Below, piece after piece: positions 26,743 through 34,809 of a stretch of DNA of 64,000 bases. Position numbers and translations under genes: made by a program. Below the pieces are notes generated by a model that worked only from the letters and a program-made list of their open reading frames with translations, did not search any database and was not told the DNA's origin. Origin of the DNA: Seohaeicola_A nanhaiensis (GTDB lineage Bacteria > Pseudomonadota > Alphaproteobacteria > Rhodobacterales > Rhodobacteraceae); the NCBI RefSeq assembly GCF_042654245.1, contig NZ_JBHSGI010000009.1, positions 124,001 through 188,000 on the forward strand. The letters run 5' to 3'. Position 1 is the first letter of the stretch, and each line of letters starts with the position of its first letter.

Positions 26743-27346
26743 GTTTCACTCCGGTGATGGACAGGATCGCAGCGGCGGGTTCTGTCTCACTCTTAATCGG
26801 AAGGCAGTCGAAAGACCATTCCTGCCGGGCAGCTTCGACCTCTTTTTTCCAACTGACCCCCTTCGGAAAGAGCGCGAGCCCTCCGGGCGCAAGATGGCGG
26901 TTGGCAAAGCCCAGGAGCGTAGACAGATCGGCCAGTGCGCGGGCAGAGAGGACTTGAGCTGCCTGCGGCGCGGCCTGTTCGATGCGTTCGCACAGGACCG
27001 TACAGTGAACGCCGGTTTCGCGAATCGCGGTTCTGAGGAAGGCCGCCTTGCGCTGATCGCTTTCGATCAGCGTCATTTGGCGCGGCTCAGGCGCTTCTGC
27101 GGCAAGAATGGCGGCGATCAAACCGGGGAAACCGCCGCCGCTGCCCAGGTCGCACCAATGGCCGTCCGGCGGGGCCAGCGTGTAAAGCTGAATGGAATCA
27201 GCGAAATGGCGGGTGCGGAGGTCCTGCAAGCTGTTGCGGGAGACCAGGTTGATCTTGGGATTCCACTTGATCAGCAGCGATTCGTAGATATCCAGCCGTT
27301 GCAATGTTTCACGTGAAACATTCGGCGCCCCCACCTGCCCCGTCAT
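26735..27346 (-). CDS. rsmG: 16S rRNA (guanine-N7)-methyltransferase RsmG (GidB)
   Basis: A 203-residue methyltransferase that makes m7G527 in 16S rRNA. The SAM-binding motif is CDLGSGGGFPGL (about residue 66), and NPKINLVSRNSL lies before it. I use the ATG at 27346; a GTG one codon earlier is equally close. The perfect parS palindrome at 27305-27320 is read as codons of this gene and encodes the segment NVSRET. The start overlaps the mnmG stop. Confidence 0.95.
   Translation of the reverse strand: MTGQVGAPNVSRETLQRLDIYESLLIKWNPKINLVSRNSLQDLRTRHFADSIQLYTLAPPDGHWCDLGSGGGFPGLIAAILAAEAPEPRQMTLIESDQRKAAFLRTAIRETGVHCTVLCERIEQAAPQAAQVLSARALADLSTLLGFANRHLAPGGLALFPKGVSWKKEVEAARQEWSFDCLPIKSETEPAAAILSITGVKRV
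27305..27320. other. parS centromere site (perfect)
   Basis: TGTTTCACGTGAAACA is the exact 16-bp parS consensus, and the symmetry extends to 20 bp (AATGTTTCACGTGAAACATT, 27303-27322). It lies within the 5' coding part of rsmG, about 0.6 kb upstream of parA and 5 kb from the putative oriC. Confidence 0.92.
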
Positions 27347-29214
27347 CACGCACGCCGCTGTGCGGTGCCGCGCCGCAGGTGCGCGAGGATCAAGGCCAGC
27401 GCCGCTGGTGTCATTCCATCGATCTTGGCCGCCTGGGCAAGGTTTTCTGGCCGACGAGCGGTGAGCTTGTGCTTCAGTTCGTTGGACAAGCCGGGAATTT
27501 CGGCGAAGGCGAAATCCGACGGAATGTCCCGCGCCTCGTCCCGCTTGAGCGCTTCGCTGTCTTTCTGCTGCCGCTCGATATAACTGGCATAGATGGCGTC
27601 TCGCTCGACCTGCTGGCGGATTTCATCGTCGAGGTTCGCAAGACCCGGCACGAGCGGTTCCAGATCGCGGCAGGTCAGCCCCGGAAAGGCCAGAACCTCC
27701 AGACCAGTACGGCGGTTGCCATCGTTGTTTACGCTCAGCCCGGCAGAAGAGATTTGCTTGGGCGTATAGCTTTCCGCGGTCAGCAATTCCCGCGCGATCG
27801 CGAGTCGCCCTGCCTTATCTTCGAACCGTGCATGGCGGTCGGGGCTCGCGCAGCCAAGTGCAATTGCAAGCGGCGTCAGGCGTTGATCGGCATTGTCGGC
27901 GCGTAGCGACAGCCGGAATTCCGCCCGCGAGGTGAACATGCGGTAGGGTTCGGTGACACCACGGCTGGTAAGATCGTCGATCATTACCCCAATATAGCTG
28001 GTCGAGCGGCTGAAAAGCACTGGATCCCGACCCATGGCAGAGAGAGCGGCATTCAGGCCGGCAACCAGCCCTTGCGCGCCGGCTTCTTCATATCCTGTCG
28101 TGCCATTGATCTGACCGGCGAGGAACAGACCGGGCACCGTCTTGACCGCAAGCGTCGCCGACAGTGCGCGCGGATCGACGTAATCGTATTCGATGGCATA
28201 GCCGGGCTGGAGGATCACCGCCTCTTCCAGACCTCGGATCGAATGGACGTAGTCGTGCTGCACCTCTTCCGGCAGCGACGTGGAAATGCCGTTGGGATAA
28301 ACGGTGTGATCGTCCGCGCCCTCGGGTTCCAGGAAAACCTGATGCGAGGATTTGTCGGCAAAGCGCACCACCTTGTCCTCGATGGATGGGCAGTAACGGG
28401 GTCCGATCCCCTCGATATGCCCGCCATACATCGCAGACCGCTTGAGGTTTTCGGCAATGATCTGGTGGGTTCGTTCATTCGTATGGGTGATGCCGCAGGA
28501 GATTTGCGGGGCCGTTACGCCATGGGACAGGAACGAGAACAATACCGGCTCATCATCGCCCGGCTGCATTTCCAGCCCAGTCCAGTCGATGGTTCTGCCA
28601 TCCAGGCGGGGCGGTGTGCCGGTTTTCAGCCGTCCGAGGGGCAGTCCGAACTGCGACATCCGGTCTGCCAGACGGACTGACGGCTTGTCGCCCATGCGGC
28701 CGCCGGGGCGCGAGACGTCGCCGATATGGATCACTCCGCGCAGGAAGGTGCCGGTCGTCAGGACCACGGCGGCGCTTTCGATCTCGCGACCGTCCTCGAG
28801 CAGCACGCCTGCGACGCGGTCGCCGTTCATGAGGAAGTCCACGACTTCGCCTTCTTCAATTTCGAGGTTTTCCTGTGACGAGAGCTCGTCCAGCATGGTC
28901 TCGCGATAGATCTTCCGGTCGGCCTGCGCGCGGGGCCCCTGCACCGCCGGGCCCTTGCGGCGGTTCAACAGGCGAAACTGGATGCCCGCCGCATCGGCAA
29001 CGCGGCCCATTACGCCGTCCATGGCGTCTATCTCGCGCACAAGATGGCCCTTGCCCAGGCCTCCGATGGCCGGATTGCACGACATGACGCCGATGCCATC
29101 GCGGCGAAGGGTGACGAGGACGGTTGCCGCACCCATCCGGGCCGCGGCGCTGGCGGCTTCGGCGCCGGCGTGGCCGCCACCGATGACAACCACATCCACC
29201 TTTGAATGTTTCAC
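27346..29214 (-). CDS. mnmG: tRNA uridine-5-carboxymethylaminomethyl modification enzyme MnmG (GidA)
   Basis: A 622-residue FAD enzyme that works with MnmE on U34 of tRNAs. It has the FAD motif VVVIGGGHAGAEAASAAARM, VMSCNPAIGGLGKGH with a conserved cysteine, and the C-terminal helical domain. I place the start at the GTG at 29214 because AGGAG, which overlaps the mnmE stop codon, sits eight bases before it. A GTG at 29223 would add FHV, read from the parS-like site, but leaves no ribosome site. Confidence 0.93.
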   Translation of the reverse strand: MKHSKVDVVVIGGGHAGAEAASAAARMGAATVLVTLRRDGIGVMSCNPAIGGLGKGHLVREIDAMDGVMGRVADAAGIQFRLLNRRKGPAVQGPRAQADRKIYRETMLDELSSQENLEIEEGEVVDFLMNGDRVAGVLLEDGREIESAAVVLTTGTFLRGVIHIGDVSRPGGRMGDKPSVRLADRMSQFGLPLGRLKTGTPPRLDGRTIDWTGLEMQPGDDEPVLFSFLSHGVTAPQISCGITHTNERTHQIIAENLKRSAMYGGHIEGIGPRYCPSIEDKVVRFADKSSHQVFLEPEGADDHTVYPNGISTSLPEEVQHDYVHSIRGLEEAVILQPGYAIEYDYVDPRALSATLAVKTVPGLFLAGQINGTTGYEEAGAQGLVAGLNAALSAMGRDPVLFSRSTSYIGVMIDDLTSRGVTEPYRMFTSRAEFRLSLRADNADQRLTPLAIALGCASPDRHARFEDKAGRLAIARELLTAESYTPKQISSAGLSVNNDGNRRTGLEVLAFPGLTCRDLEPLVPGLANLDDEIRQQVERDAIYASYIERQQKDSEALKRDEARDIPSDFAFAEIPGLSNELKHKLTARRPENLAQAAKIDGMTPAALALILAHLRRGTAQRRA

Positions 29215-29222
29215 GTGGAACA
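29207..29222. other. parS site, one-base variant, at the mnmE/mnmG junction
   Basis: TGTTTCACGTGGAACA differs from the parS consensus by one base. It overlaps the spacer and start codon of mnmG and lies 2 bp from the mnmE end, so a ParB site and a translation start share the same bases. Confidence 0.78.
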
Positions 29223-29225
29223 CTC

Positions 29226-30512
29226 CTATTTGCCCAGACAGAAGCTGGCGAAGATTTCGTCCAGAAGATCCTCGACGTCGATCCGCCCGACCAGCGATTC
29301 GAGGGCGCGCACCGCGTGGCGAATGTCGTCCGCCACGATATCATACTGCTCCGGACCGTCCGACAGCAAGGTCAGCGCACGACCAAGCGCGGTTTGCGCG
29401 CGGGACATCGCGGCGCGGTGCCGTTCGCGGGTGGCCAACCCGGCCGAAGCCGAGCGTTCGGACAGCACATTGCCGATCCGGGAGATCAACACGTCTACGC
29501 CCTGCCCGGTCTTTCCGGACACCGTGTCCTCTTCCATTCCCAGCAGATCGCCTTTCGGCCGAAGGACGATATCCCCGGGCTGCACCGTCACCGGGAGCAC
29601 CTCTCCTGGCTCCGCCAGGAACACCCGGAGGTCTGCCTGGTCCGCCCTTTCGCGCGCCAGTTCAATGCCCATGCGTTCCACCGTATCCTCGGCATCGCGC
29701 AAGCCGGCGGTATCGAGCACCGTGACCGCCAGGCCCTGAATGTCCATTCGCACCTCGATAACGTCGCGGGTGGTGCCGGCGATCTCGGAGGTCAGCGCCG
29801 CTTTTCGCCCAGCCAGTGCATTGAGCAAGGTGGATTTCCCGACATTCGGTGCACCGACTATTGCCACCTCAAAGCCGGAACGCACGCGCTCTGCCGCCGA
29901 AACCCCGCCGGCCATCCGGTCAAGTTCAGCCAGAACCGCAGTAATCAATCCGGTAACTTCGCCCGTCACATCTTCGGGCACGTCCTCATCGGCGAAGTCG
30001 ATGGTTGCCTCGATCAGCGCGGCGGCGCGGATGAGTTTCTGGCGCCAGCCATCGGCAACGCGGCCCAGATCGCCGGACAGAACTTTCAGCGCCTGCCGCC
30101 GCTGCGCCTCGGTTTCGGCGTCGATCAGGTCGGCGAGACCTTCGACCTGCGCCAGATCGAGCCGGCCATTTTCCAGGGCACGACGGGTGAATTCACCCGG
30201 CTCTGCCATACGAAGCTCTTTGACGGCGCCAAGAGTGCGCAGGACCGCCGCCACCACTGCGGGGCTGCCATGCAGGTGAAGCTCCGCCACATCCTCGCCG
30301 GTAAAGCTGGCCGGGGCCGAAAAGGTGAGAACCAGCGCCTGGTCGAGACGCAAGCCTTCCGCGTCACGCAGGACCGCCAGTTTGCGACCGGCTGGGGGCA
30401 ATGGCCCGCCGGCCAGCGACGTGGCGACAGAATGTGCCTCCGGACCGGAAAGGCGAACGATTGCGACACCGGCTTTCCCCGGTGCGCTGGCCAGCGCAAA
30501 GATCGTGTCCAT
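29226..30512 (-). CDS. mnmE: tRNA modification GTPase MnmE (TrmE)
   Basis: A 428-residue GTPase partner of MnmG. It has an N-terminal folate-binding domain (DTIFALASAPGKAGVAIVRL), a helical domain and an inserted G domain with GAPNVGKSTLLNALAG (G1) and DTAGLRDAED (G3). The C-terminus FCLGK carries the conserved cysteine. The usual G4 motif NKxD reads PKGD here (about 29547-29558), an oddity. A short GCCCC/GGGGC hairpin (30526-30540) separates it from rho. Confidence 0.95.
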   Translation of the reverse strand: MDTIFALASAPGKAGVAIVRLSGPEAHSVATSLAGGPLPPAGRKLAVLRDAEGLRLDQALVLTFSAPASFTGEDVAELHLHGSPAVVAAVLRTLGAVKELRMAEPGEFTRRALENGRLDLAQVEGLADLIDAETEAQRRQALKVLSGDLGRVADGWRQKLIRAAALIEATIDFADEDVPEDVTGEVTGLITAVLAELDRMAGGVSAAERVRSGFEVAIVGAPNVGKSTLLNALAGRKAALTSEIAGTTRDVIEVRMDIQGLAVTVLDTAGLRDAEDTVERMGIELARERADQADLRVFLAEPGEVLPVTVQPGDIVLRPKGDLLGMEEDTVSGKTGQGVDVLISRIGNVLSERSASAGLATRERHRAAMSRAQTALGRALTLLSDGPEQYDIVADDIRHAVRALESLVGRIDVEDLLDEIFASFCLGK

Positions 30513-30540
30513 CCCAGCCCCCGCTGCCCCGCGACGGGGC

Positions 30541-31812
30541 TTAGGTGTTCATCGAATCGAAGAATTCCGAGTTGGTCTTGGTCTGCTTCAGCTTCGAGAT
30601 CAGGAATTCGATGGCGTCGGTCGTGCCCATCGGGTTCAGGATGCGGCGCAGGACGAAGGTTTTCTGCAGGTCGACCTTGTCCACCAGCAGGTCTTCCTTC
30701 CGGGTGCCCGACTTGAGAATGTCGATGGCCGGGAAGACGCGCTTGTCCGCGATCTTGCGGTCGAGCACGAGTTCCGAGTTGCCGGTGCCCTTGAATTCCT
30801 CGAAAATCACCTCGTCCATCCGGCTGCCGGTGTCGATCAGCGCGGTGGCGATGATGGTGAGCGAACCGCCCTCTTCGATATTACGCGCGGCGCCGAAGAA
30901 TCGCTTGGGACGTTGCAGGGCGTTCGCATCCACACCGCCGGTGAGGACCTTACCCGAGGACGGGACAACCGTGTTGAAAGCCCTACCAAGTCTTGTGATC
31001 GAGTCGAGAAGGATCACAACATCTCGCTTGTGTTCGACCAGACGCTTGGCCTTTTCGATCACCATCTCGGCCACGGCGACGTGCCGGGTCGCCGGTTCAT
31101 CGAAGGTTGAGGAGACGACCTCGCCCTTCACCGAGCGCTGCATGTCGGTGACTTCCTCGGGCCGTTCGTCGATCAGAAGGACAATGAGATAGCACTCTGG
31201 GTGGTTCTTCTCGATCGAATGGGCGATGTTCTGCAGGATCACCGTCTTACCGGTCCGCGGCGGCGCCACGATTAGCGAGCGCTGACCCTTCCCGATCGGC
31301 GCGACCAGGTCGATGATCCGCGCGGTGCGGTCCTTCACGGTCGGGTCGGGGATTTCCATGGTCAGCCGTTCGTCTGGATAGAGCGGCGTCAGGTTGTCGA
31401 AGGCGATCTTGTGGCGGGCGCGTTCGGGATCCTCGAAGTTGATCTTGCTCACGTCGACCAGCGCGAAATAGCGCTCGCTGTCGTCGGGCGCGCGGATCAC
31501 GCCTTCGATGCTGTCGCCGGTGCGCAGGGAATACTGCCGGATCATGTCGGGCGAAACGTAGATGTCGTCCGGACCGGGAAGATAGTTCGCCTCGGGCGAG
31601 CGCAGGAAGCCGAAGCCGTCCTGCAGCACCTCGAGCACGCCGTCGCCCGACACTTCCCAGCCTTCGTCCGCCCGCTCGCGCAGGATCTGGAACATCATCT
31701 CGCCCTTGCGCATGGTCGAGGCGTTCTCGATCTCCAGTTCCTCGGCCATCGCCAGCAGGTCGGTCGGGCTTTTTGCCTTGAGATCGGCCAGGTTCAGCTT
31801 TTCGACATCCAT
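30541..31812 (-). CDS. rho: Transcription termination factor Rho
   Basis: A 423-residue hexameric RNA helicase. It has an N-terminal Rho-N helical domain, the RNA-binding GFGFLRSPEANYLPGPDDIY and the P-loop PPRTGKTVILQ. VLLIDERPEEVTDM (Walker B) follows, with an arginine-rich Q-loop region beyond it. The ATG at 31812 gives MDVEKLNLADLK; an open extension to 31881 is unsupported. It lies between hemJ and mnmE in the leftward arm from the origin. Confidence 0.96.
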   Translation of the reverse strand: MDVEKLNLADLKAKSPTDLLAMAEELEIENASTMRKGEMMFQILRERADEGWEVSGDGVLEVLQDGFGFLRSPEANYLPGPDDIYVSPDMIRQYSLRTGDSIEGVIRAPDDSERYFALVDVSKINFEDPERARHKIAFDNLTPLYPDERLTMEIPDPTVKDRTARIIDLVAPIGKGQRSLIVAPPRTGKTVILQNIAHSIEKNHPECYLIVLLIDERPEEVTDMQRSVKGEVVSSTFDEPATRHVAVAEMVIEKAKRLVEHKRDVVILLDSITRLGRAFNTVVPSSGKVLTGGVDANALQRPKRFFGAARNIEEGGSLTIIATALIDTGSRMDEVIFEEFKGTGNSELVLDRKIADKRVFPAIDILKSGTRKEDLLVDKVDLQKTFVLRRILNPMGTTDAIEFLISKLKQTKTNSEFFDSMNT

Positions 31813-31938
31813 CGTCTTAAATACCTTTCGGCGGCCCGGCGGGATCGGGGGCACAGTCGCAAACTTGGGAAGAACCGCCACCCGGACGGGGGCGTCGGCG
31901 CCTAGATAGTGATTTCCATGCCTCGAGTCAAACCCGAC

Positions 31939-32385
31939 CTAGAAGCGCACGACAACCGAGGTGACGATCACGATCAGGAGGAGGGTCGGGACCTCGTTCA
32001 TCATGCGGTAGGTGCGCCCGGTGACCTGATTGAGCCCGGCCGCGAAATCCTTGCGGCGGCGGCCGAGCCAATGGTGGAACCAGGTCATCGCCAGCACGGC
32101 CGCGGCCTTGGTCCAGGGCCAGATTTCGGACCAGTCGACGATGCCGGGGGTGAAGACCAGCATCAGGCCGAAAATCCAGGTCGCGATCATGGCAGGATTC
32201 ATGATCGCCCGCAGCAGGCGGCGTTCCATGGTCTGGAACACCGCGTCGAGCCCGCCTACCCCATTCTGTTCCACGTGATAGACGAACAGCCGGGGCAGAT
32301 AGAACAGCCCGGCCATCCAGGCGATGACCGAGACGATATGCCCGACCTTGGTCCAGGGATAGAGCAGGGCAAGCAGATCGGTCAT
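31939..32385 (-). CDS. hemJ: Protoporphyrinogen IX oxidase HemJ
   Basis: A 148-residue four-helix membrane protein that oxidises protoporphyrinogen IX to protoporphyrin IX in bacteria lacking HemG/HemY oxidases. The conserved histidine is in WTKVGHIVSVIAWMAGLFYL and the lysine/tryptophan region in WPWTKAAAVLAMTWFHHWL. GAGG precedes the ATG at 32385. It is the first gene left of the putative oriC, and its promoter must lie in that segment. Confidence 0.9.
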   Translation of the reverse strand: MTDLLALLYPWTKVGHIVSVIAWMAGLFYLPRLFVYHVEQNGVGGLDAVFQTMERRLLRAIMNPAMIATWIFGLMLVFTPGIVDWSEIWPWTKAAAVLAMTWFHHWLGRRRKDFAAGLNQVTGRTYRMMNEVPTLLLIVIVTSVVVRF

Positions 32386-32789
32386 CTTGGGAACCTCGAG
32401 CAGACCGGGTTTTCCTAATAAGGAATAAAGAAAGAAGAAAGGATGATGATTAAGTAGGGTGGGCAAAACCCGTGGATGCACCGGTTCGGGCTGTGTTCTC
32501 AACAGGTGGACAGAATTTACGGGGATCGAGGCGAGGAGTCTGAACAGAATTTAATATCATTTAAAAACAATAAGATAAATGGAAACATATCATTTTCGGC
32601 CTGGGGATAACTTCGGGAATAACCGCATCTGCGTCACATGTTCACAGCACCGTCTTATCCTTTTCCCTTCGGGATAGAATGTTGCAACGGTCCCCAGCGA
32701 GGGGTGGAATGCGGCCGAGGTTGCCAAGCCGGGACAAAACCACCAAAACGATCCCGTCATAACCACCCTGTTGTCCGGCTGTTGTCCAC
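32386..32789. other. oriC: Putative chromosome replication origin (oriC)
   Basis: This 404-bp gene-free segment is the most AT-rich in the window, above all 32541-32600. All genes to the left (hemJ through parB) point left and all to the right (maf through dnaQ) point right. DnaA-box-like sequences with one mismatch are TGGGGATAA (32602-32610) and TTGTCCACA (32782-32790); a tandem TTGTCCGGC lies at 32771. A direct repeat (32510/32544) flanks the AT-rich part. The maf-aroE-coaE-dnaQ flank and nearby parABS match oriC of related bacteria. No perfect TTATCCACA box was found, so experimental proof is missing. Confidence 0.7.
32510..32553. repeat. Direct repeat ACAGAATTTA inside the putative oriC
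   Basis: ACAGAATTTA occurs at 32510-32519 and 32544-32553, 34 bp apart (start to start). The second copy leads straight into the AT-rich stretch. Repeats at this position are common in the unwinding zone of origins; a protein-binding role is inference. Confidence 0.6.
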
Positions 32790-33389
32790 ATGACTGTCCC
32801 GTTCATTCTTGCCTCAGGCTCGTCAACACGCGCGGATCTTCTGCGCCGGGCGCGCGTACCGTTCGAGGTCGTGGTGCCCCGGGTCGACGAGGACCAGGTG
32901 CGCCGCTCGCTCGAAGCGGAGGCGGCCAAGCCGCGTGACATTGCCGATGCGCTGGCCGAGCTGAAGGCCCGTCGGATCGCCGACAAGCACCCCGGCGCGA
33001 TGGTTCTGGGCTGCGATCAGGTGCTGGATCTGGAGGGCCGCGTCCTGTCCAAGCCGGGCAGCCCCGAAGAGGCGGTGGCCCAGCTGACCGAGATGCAGGG
33101 CCGGCGGCATCAGCTGCTCAGTGCGGCGGTGATCTATGAGAACGGGCAACCGGTCTGGCGCCACGTGGGGCAGGTTCGGCTGCGGATGCGCGAGCTGTCG
33201 CCCGGGTTCATCGAGTCCTACGTCGCGCGCAACTGGGACAGCGTGCGCCATTCCGTGGGGGCCTACAAACTTGAGGAAGAAGGCGTGCGGCTGTTCAGCG
33301 CGATCGAGGGGGATCTTTTCAACGTGCTCGGAATGCCGCTGATCGAACTGTTGAATTACCTGATCCTCAAAGGCCTGGAAGAGACATGA
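32790..33389 (+). CDS. maf: Maf-family nucleoside triphosphate pyrophosphatase
   Basis: A 199-residue nucleotide pyrophosphatase of the Maf family (YceF/YhdE type). It has LASGSSTRADLLRRA at the N-terminus, VLGCDQVLDLEGRVLSKPG, and SVGAYKLEEEGVRLFSAIEGD toward the C-terminus. It hydrolyses non-canonical or modified nucleotides. It is the first rightward gene from the putative origin; a DnaA-box-like sequence touches its ATG. It overlaps aroE by 4 bp and starts the maf-aroE-coaE-dnaQ operon. Confidence 0.92.
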   Translation: MTVPFILASGSSTRADLLRRARVPFEVVVPRVDEDQVRRSLEAEAAKPRDIADALAELKARRIADKHPGAMVLGCDQVLDLEGRVLSKPGSPEEAVAQLTEMQGRRHQLLSAAVIYENGQPVWRHVGQVRLRMRELSPGFIESYVARNWDSVRHSVGAYKLEEEGVRLFSAIEGDLFNVLGMPLIELLNYLILKGLEET

Positions 33390-34219
33390 GTGACCAGCGC
33401 ATTCCCCTGGCTGGCGTCATCGGATCGCCGGTTGCGCCATCTCGTGCGCCGCGCTTGTTCGGGCACTGGCTCAAGTCGATGGGGCTTCGCGGCGCCTATG
33501 TGCCGATGGATATCGCCCAGGCCGACCTGGCGCAGGTGATCCGGACGCTGCCGAAGATGGGCTTTGTGGGGGTCAATATCGCGGCACCGTATAAAGAGAC
33601 GGTGATGTCGGTGGCGGATCTGATCACCGACCGGGCGACGCTGATCGGGGCAGCCAATACCCTGATCTTCCGCAAGGATGGCAAGATTCACGCGGACAAC
33701 ACCGAGGGTTACGGTTTCATTGAAAGCCTGCGCAACGGCGCGCCCGGCTGGTCGGCGCGGGACGGGACGGCGGTGGTGTTGGGCGCGGGCGCGGCGGCGC
33801 GGTCGGTTGTCGCCTCCTTGTCGGATGCCGGGGTGCCCGAGATCCTGCTGACCAATCGCACGCGGGTGCGCGCGGAGAAGCTGAAAGAGGATTTCGGCCA
33901 GCGCGTGCGCGTGGTCGACTGGGTGCAGGCGGGCAATGCCATCGACGGGGCAGCGCTGGTGGTGAACACGACGCCGCTGGGGATGACCGGCAAGCCCGAG
34001 CTGCGGGTGCCGCTGGACGGGTTGCGGCCGGGGACGGTTGTGACCGATCTGGTGATCAACCCGCTGCGCACACCCCTTCTGCTGGAGGCCGAACGGATGG
34101 GCTGTATCGCCATCGACGGGCTGGGCATGATCATCTGTCAGGCTATCCCGGCTTTCGAGCGGTGGTTCGGTGAACGTCCGATGATCGACGGGCCAACGCG
34201 ACTGGCGGTGCTGGGATGA
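33386..34219 (+). CDS. aroE: Shikimate dehydrogenase (NADP+)
   Basis: A 277-residue enzyme of the chorismate pathway that reduces 3-dehydroshikimate. The N-terminal GVIGSPVAPSRAPRL binds the substrate. GVNIAAPYKETV carries the catalytic lysine, HADNTEGYGFIESL the partner aspartate, and VVLGAGAAARSVV the NADP Rossmann motif. The substitution of A-A-P for the usual T-x-P next to the lysine is minor. It is coupled by 4-bp overlaps to maf and coaE. Confidence 0.94.
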   Translation: MSDQRIPLAGVIGSPVAPSRAPRLFGHWLKSMGLRGAYVPMDIAQADLAQVIRTLPKMGFVGVNIAAPYKETVMSVADLITDRATLIGAANTLIFRKDGKIHADNTEGYGFIESLRNGAPGWSARDGTAVVLGAGAAARSVVASLSDAGVPEILLTNRTRVRAEKLKEDFGQRVRVVDWVQAGNAIDGAALVVNTTPLGMTGKPELRVPLDGLRPGTVVTDLVINPLRTPLLLEAERMGCIAIDGLGMIICQAIPAFERWFGERPMIDGPTRLAVLG

Positions 34220-34809
34220 GCTTTCTTCTGGGATTGACCGGTTCGATCGGTATGGGGAAAAGCACAACCGCCGCGCTGTTCGCCGAACTTGGCTGCGCGC
34301 TGTGGAGCGCGGATGATGCGGTGCATCGCCTCTATGCGAAGGGCGGCGCGGCTGTGGCGCCCCTGGCGGAGGCTTTTCCCGCCGCTCTGGTCGATGGAGC
34401 CATCGACCGCGGAATCCTCAAGGATATCATCGCCGCCGATCCCACCGCGCTGAAGCGGATCGAAGGGATTGTTCACCCGCTGGTCGGGGCCGACCGCGAG
34501 GCGTTCAAGGCCAATGCGACTGCGGATATCATCGTGCTGGACATCCCGCTGCTCTATGAAACCGGCGGCGAGGGGCGCGTGGATGCGGTGGCGGTGGTCT
34601 CGGTCGATGAAGAGACGCAGGAACAAAGGGTGCTGGCGCGGGGGACGATGACGCGGGAGCAATTCCTGCTGATCAAGTCCAAGCAGGTGCCCGACGCCGA
34701 AAAGCGCGCACGGGCGGATTACGTGATTGTCACCGACACTCTGGACCATGCGCGGGCGCAGGTGCAGGATGTGGTTGCGGATATCCGAAGGAAGATCGCC
34801 GATGCGTGA
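34216..34809 (+). CDS. coaE: Dephospho-CoA kinase
   Basis: A 197-residue kinase that catalyses the last step of coenzyme A synthesis. The P-loop is GLTGSIGMGKSTTAALF. DDAVHRLY and VLDIPLLYETGGEGRVD are the CoA-binding and lid segments. The length is typical. It overlaps aroE by 4 bp and dnaQ by 8 bp. Confidence 0.95.
   Translation: MSFLLGLTGSIGMGKSTTAALFAELGCALWSADDAVHRLYAKGGAAVAPLAEAFPAALVDGAIDRGILKDIIAADPTALKRIEGIVHPLVGADREAFKANATADIIVLDIPLLYETGGEGRVDAVAVVSVDEETQEQRVLARGTMTREQFLLIKSKQVPDAEKRARADYVIVTDTLDHARAQVQDVVADIRRKIADA

Noticed and set aside
26700..30500. Slightly lower GC over mnmE-parA as a sign of transfer.
   Set aside because: These are universally conserved genes in conserved order, and the difference is modest, so selection and position near the origin explain it better.
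32267..32282. TGTTCCACGTGATAGA in hemJ as a third parS.
   Set aside because: It has three mismatches to the consensus and is explained by hemJ codons.
32551..32564. TTAATATCATTTAA in oriC as a CtrA-binding site.
   Set aside because: CtrA sites have seven bases between the TTAA halves; here there are six, so it is kept only as an AT-rich element.
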